Source: Paenibacillus sp. GSMTC-2017 (lineage in GTDB: Bacteria > Bacillota > Bacilli > Paenibacillales > Paenibacillaceae). From it: DNA of 64,000 nucleotides. How positions within the stretch are numbered: position 1 is the stretch's first letter; each line of letters begins with the position of its first letter. The stretch covers positions 682,022 through 746,021 of the forward strand of contig NZ_JAECMT010000001.1 of assembly GCF_016019935.1 (NCBI RefSeq), written 5' to 3'. Of the stretch, positions 63,717 to 64,000 are shown in pieces. The notes beneath the pieces are model-generated. The model was not told the DNA's origin. It ran no database searches and saw nothing but the letters and a program-made list of their open reading frames with translations. A program made the position numbers and the translations under genes.

Positions 63717-64000
63717 CTATTCCTTGATGAAAATGCCAACTTCCTTGTCGCCAAGTGTAACTCGCTCCATACCTTCTACAGCTCCGTAGGATACCGATTG
63801 AAGCAATACGTTTTCATTCAGTACATCAGCGAATGCTTCAAGCGCTGCCTTAAGCACATCATCTACATCTAACACAAGATCCACACGCTTCTCAATTGGA
63901 AGATCCTGTTTTTTCCTCGTATCTTGAACAGCTCTAATGACTTCACGAACCCAGCCCTCTTGCTCTAGCTCAGGTGTAATGTCTGTATTTAGCGCAGCGG
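63717..64000 (-). CDS. ileS: Isoleucyl-tRNA synthetase, C-terminal fragment
   Basis: Only the last 94 residues are in the window. Translation gives TPELEQEGWVREVIRAVQDTRKKQDLP...LKAALEAFADVLNENVL...GDKEVGIFIKE, the anticodon-binding/C-terminal region of IleS. The gene continues beyond base 64000; its T-box leader, if any, is outside. The position next to lspA-ylyB-pyrR matches Bacillus gene order. Confidence 0.92.
   Translation of the reverse strand, partial: AALNTDITPELEQEGWVREVIRAVQDTRKKQDLPIEKRVDLVLDVDDVLKAALEAFADVLNENVLLQSVSYGAVEGMERVTLGDKEVGIFIKE

Overview
This window (about 40% G+C by eye) comes from a low-GC, endospore-forming Gram-positive bacterium, most probably a member of the Paenibacillaceae (Paenibacillus/Cohnella type). 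That is inferred from a spore-germination permease of the GerAB family, a YteA-type TraR/DksA protein, an S-layer-homology protein, two stalk-domain (copper amine oxidase N-terminal-like) secreted proteins, strong AGGAGG-type ribosome-binding sites almost everywhere, and the conserved order ileS - DksA-like - lspA - ylyB - pyrR - pyr genes known from Bacillus. No phage, insertion sequence or CRISPR array was found.

Layout. 0-5.2 kb: end of an OmpR-type regulator and its histidine kinase, an MFS exporter, arginine decarboxylase speA and a DUF1885 gene. 5.2-9.9 kb: small proteins (DUF1292, stalk domain, Cys-rich, DUF3892, two tiny membrane proteins) and an MBL-fold hydrolase. 8.4-11.4 kb: an NAD salvage unit, NrtR-like regulator - pncA - pncB, with an inverted-repeat operator candidate over the regulator's promoter. 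11.4-15.1 kb: pgsA, a GNAT, an orphan germination-permease pair, an ABM-domain protein and a metallophosphoesterase. 15.1-15.8 kb is decayed DNA with a broken Nudix gene. 15.8-34 kb is an accessory stretch, mostly on the minus strand: DUF3841 protein, mqo, a kinase-fold/unknown pair, an MmyB-type regulator, an extra fabF, a TetR/alpha-beta hydrolase divergon, tmrB, an S66 peptidase, four GNATs in all, a PrpE-like phosphatase and an acyltransferase.

34-41 kb holds a stalk-domain protein, a CysE-like hexapeptide transferase, a truncated and frameshifted RNase J paralogue, tRNA-Val, an SLH protein, ung, a three-tRNA operon (fMet, CAU-anticodon tRNA, Leu) and yjcG. 41.3-48.4 kb is the most distinctive locus: five overlapping or abutting minus-strand genes encoding two LolD/MacB-type ATPases, a lipoprotein adaptor, a large FtsX-family permease with a glycine-rich insert, and a family-1 solute-binding lipoprotein; one ATPase carries a C-terminal AbrB/SpoVT-like domain. 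A chemoreceptor follows.

50.5-59.4 kb is the pyrimidine operon pyrR-pyrB-pyrC-carA-carB-pyrF-pyrE, read from a clear sigma-A promoter through a PyrR-type attenuator; pyrP, pyrK and pyrD are missing from their Bacillus positions. Upstream lie dapL, ylyB/rluD, lspA, the divergent DksA-like gene, a DUF5665 gene and the 3' end of ileS at the window edge. Where a gene start differs from the longest open frame, it was chosen from the ribosome-binding site.
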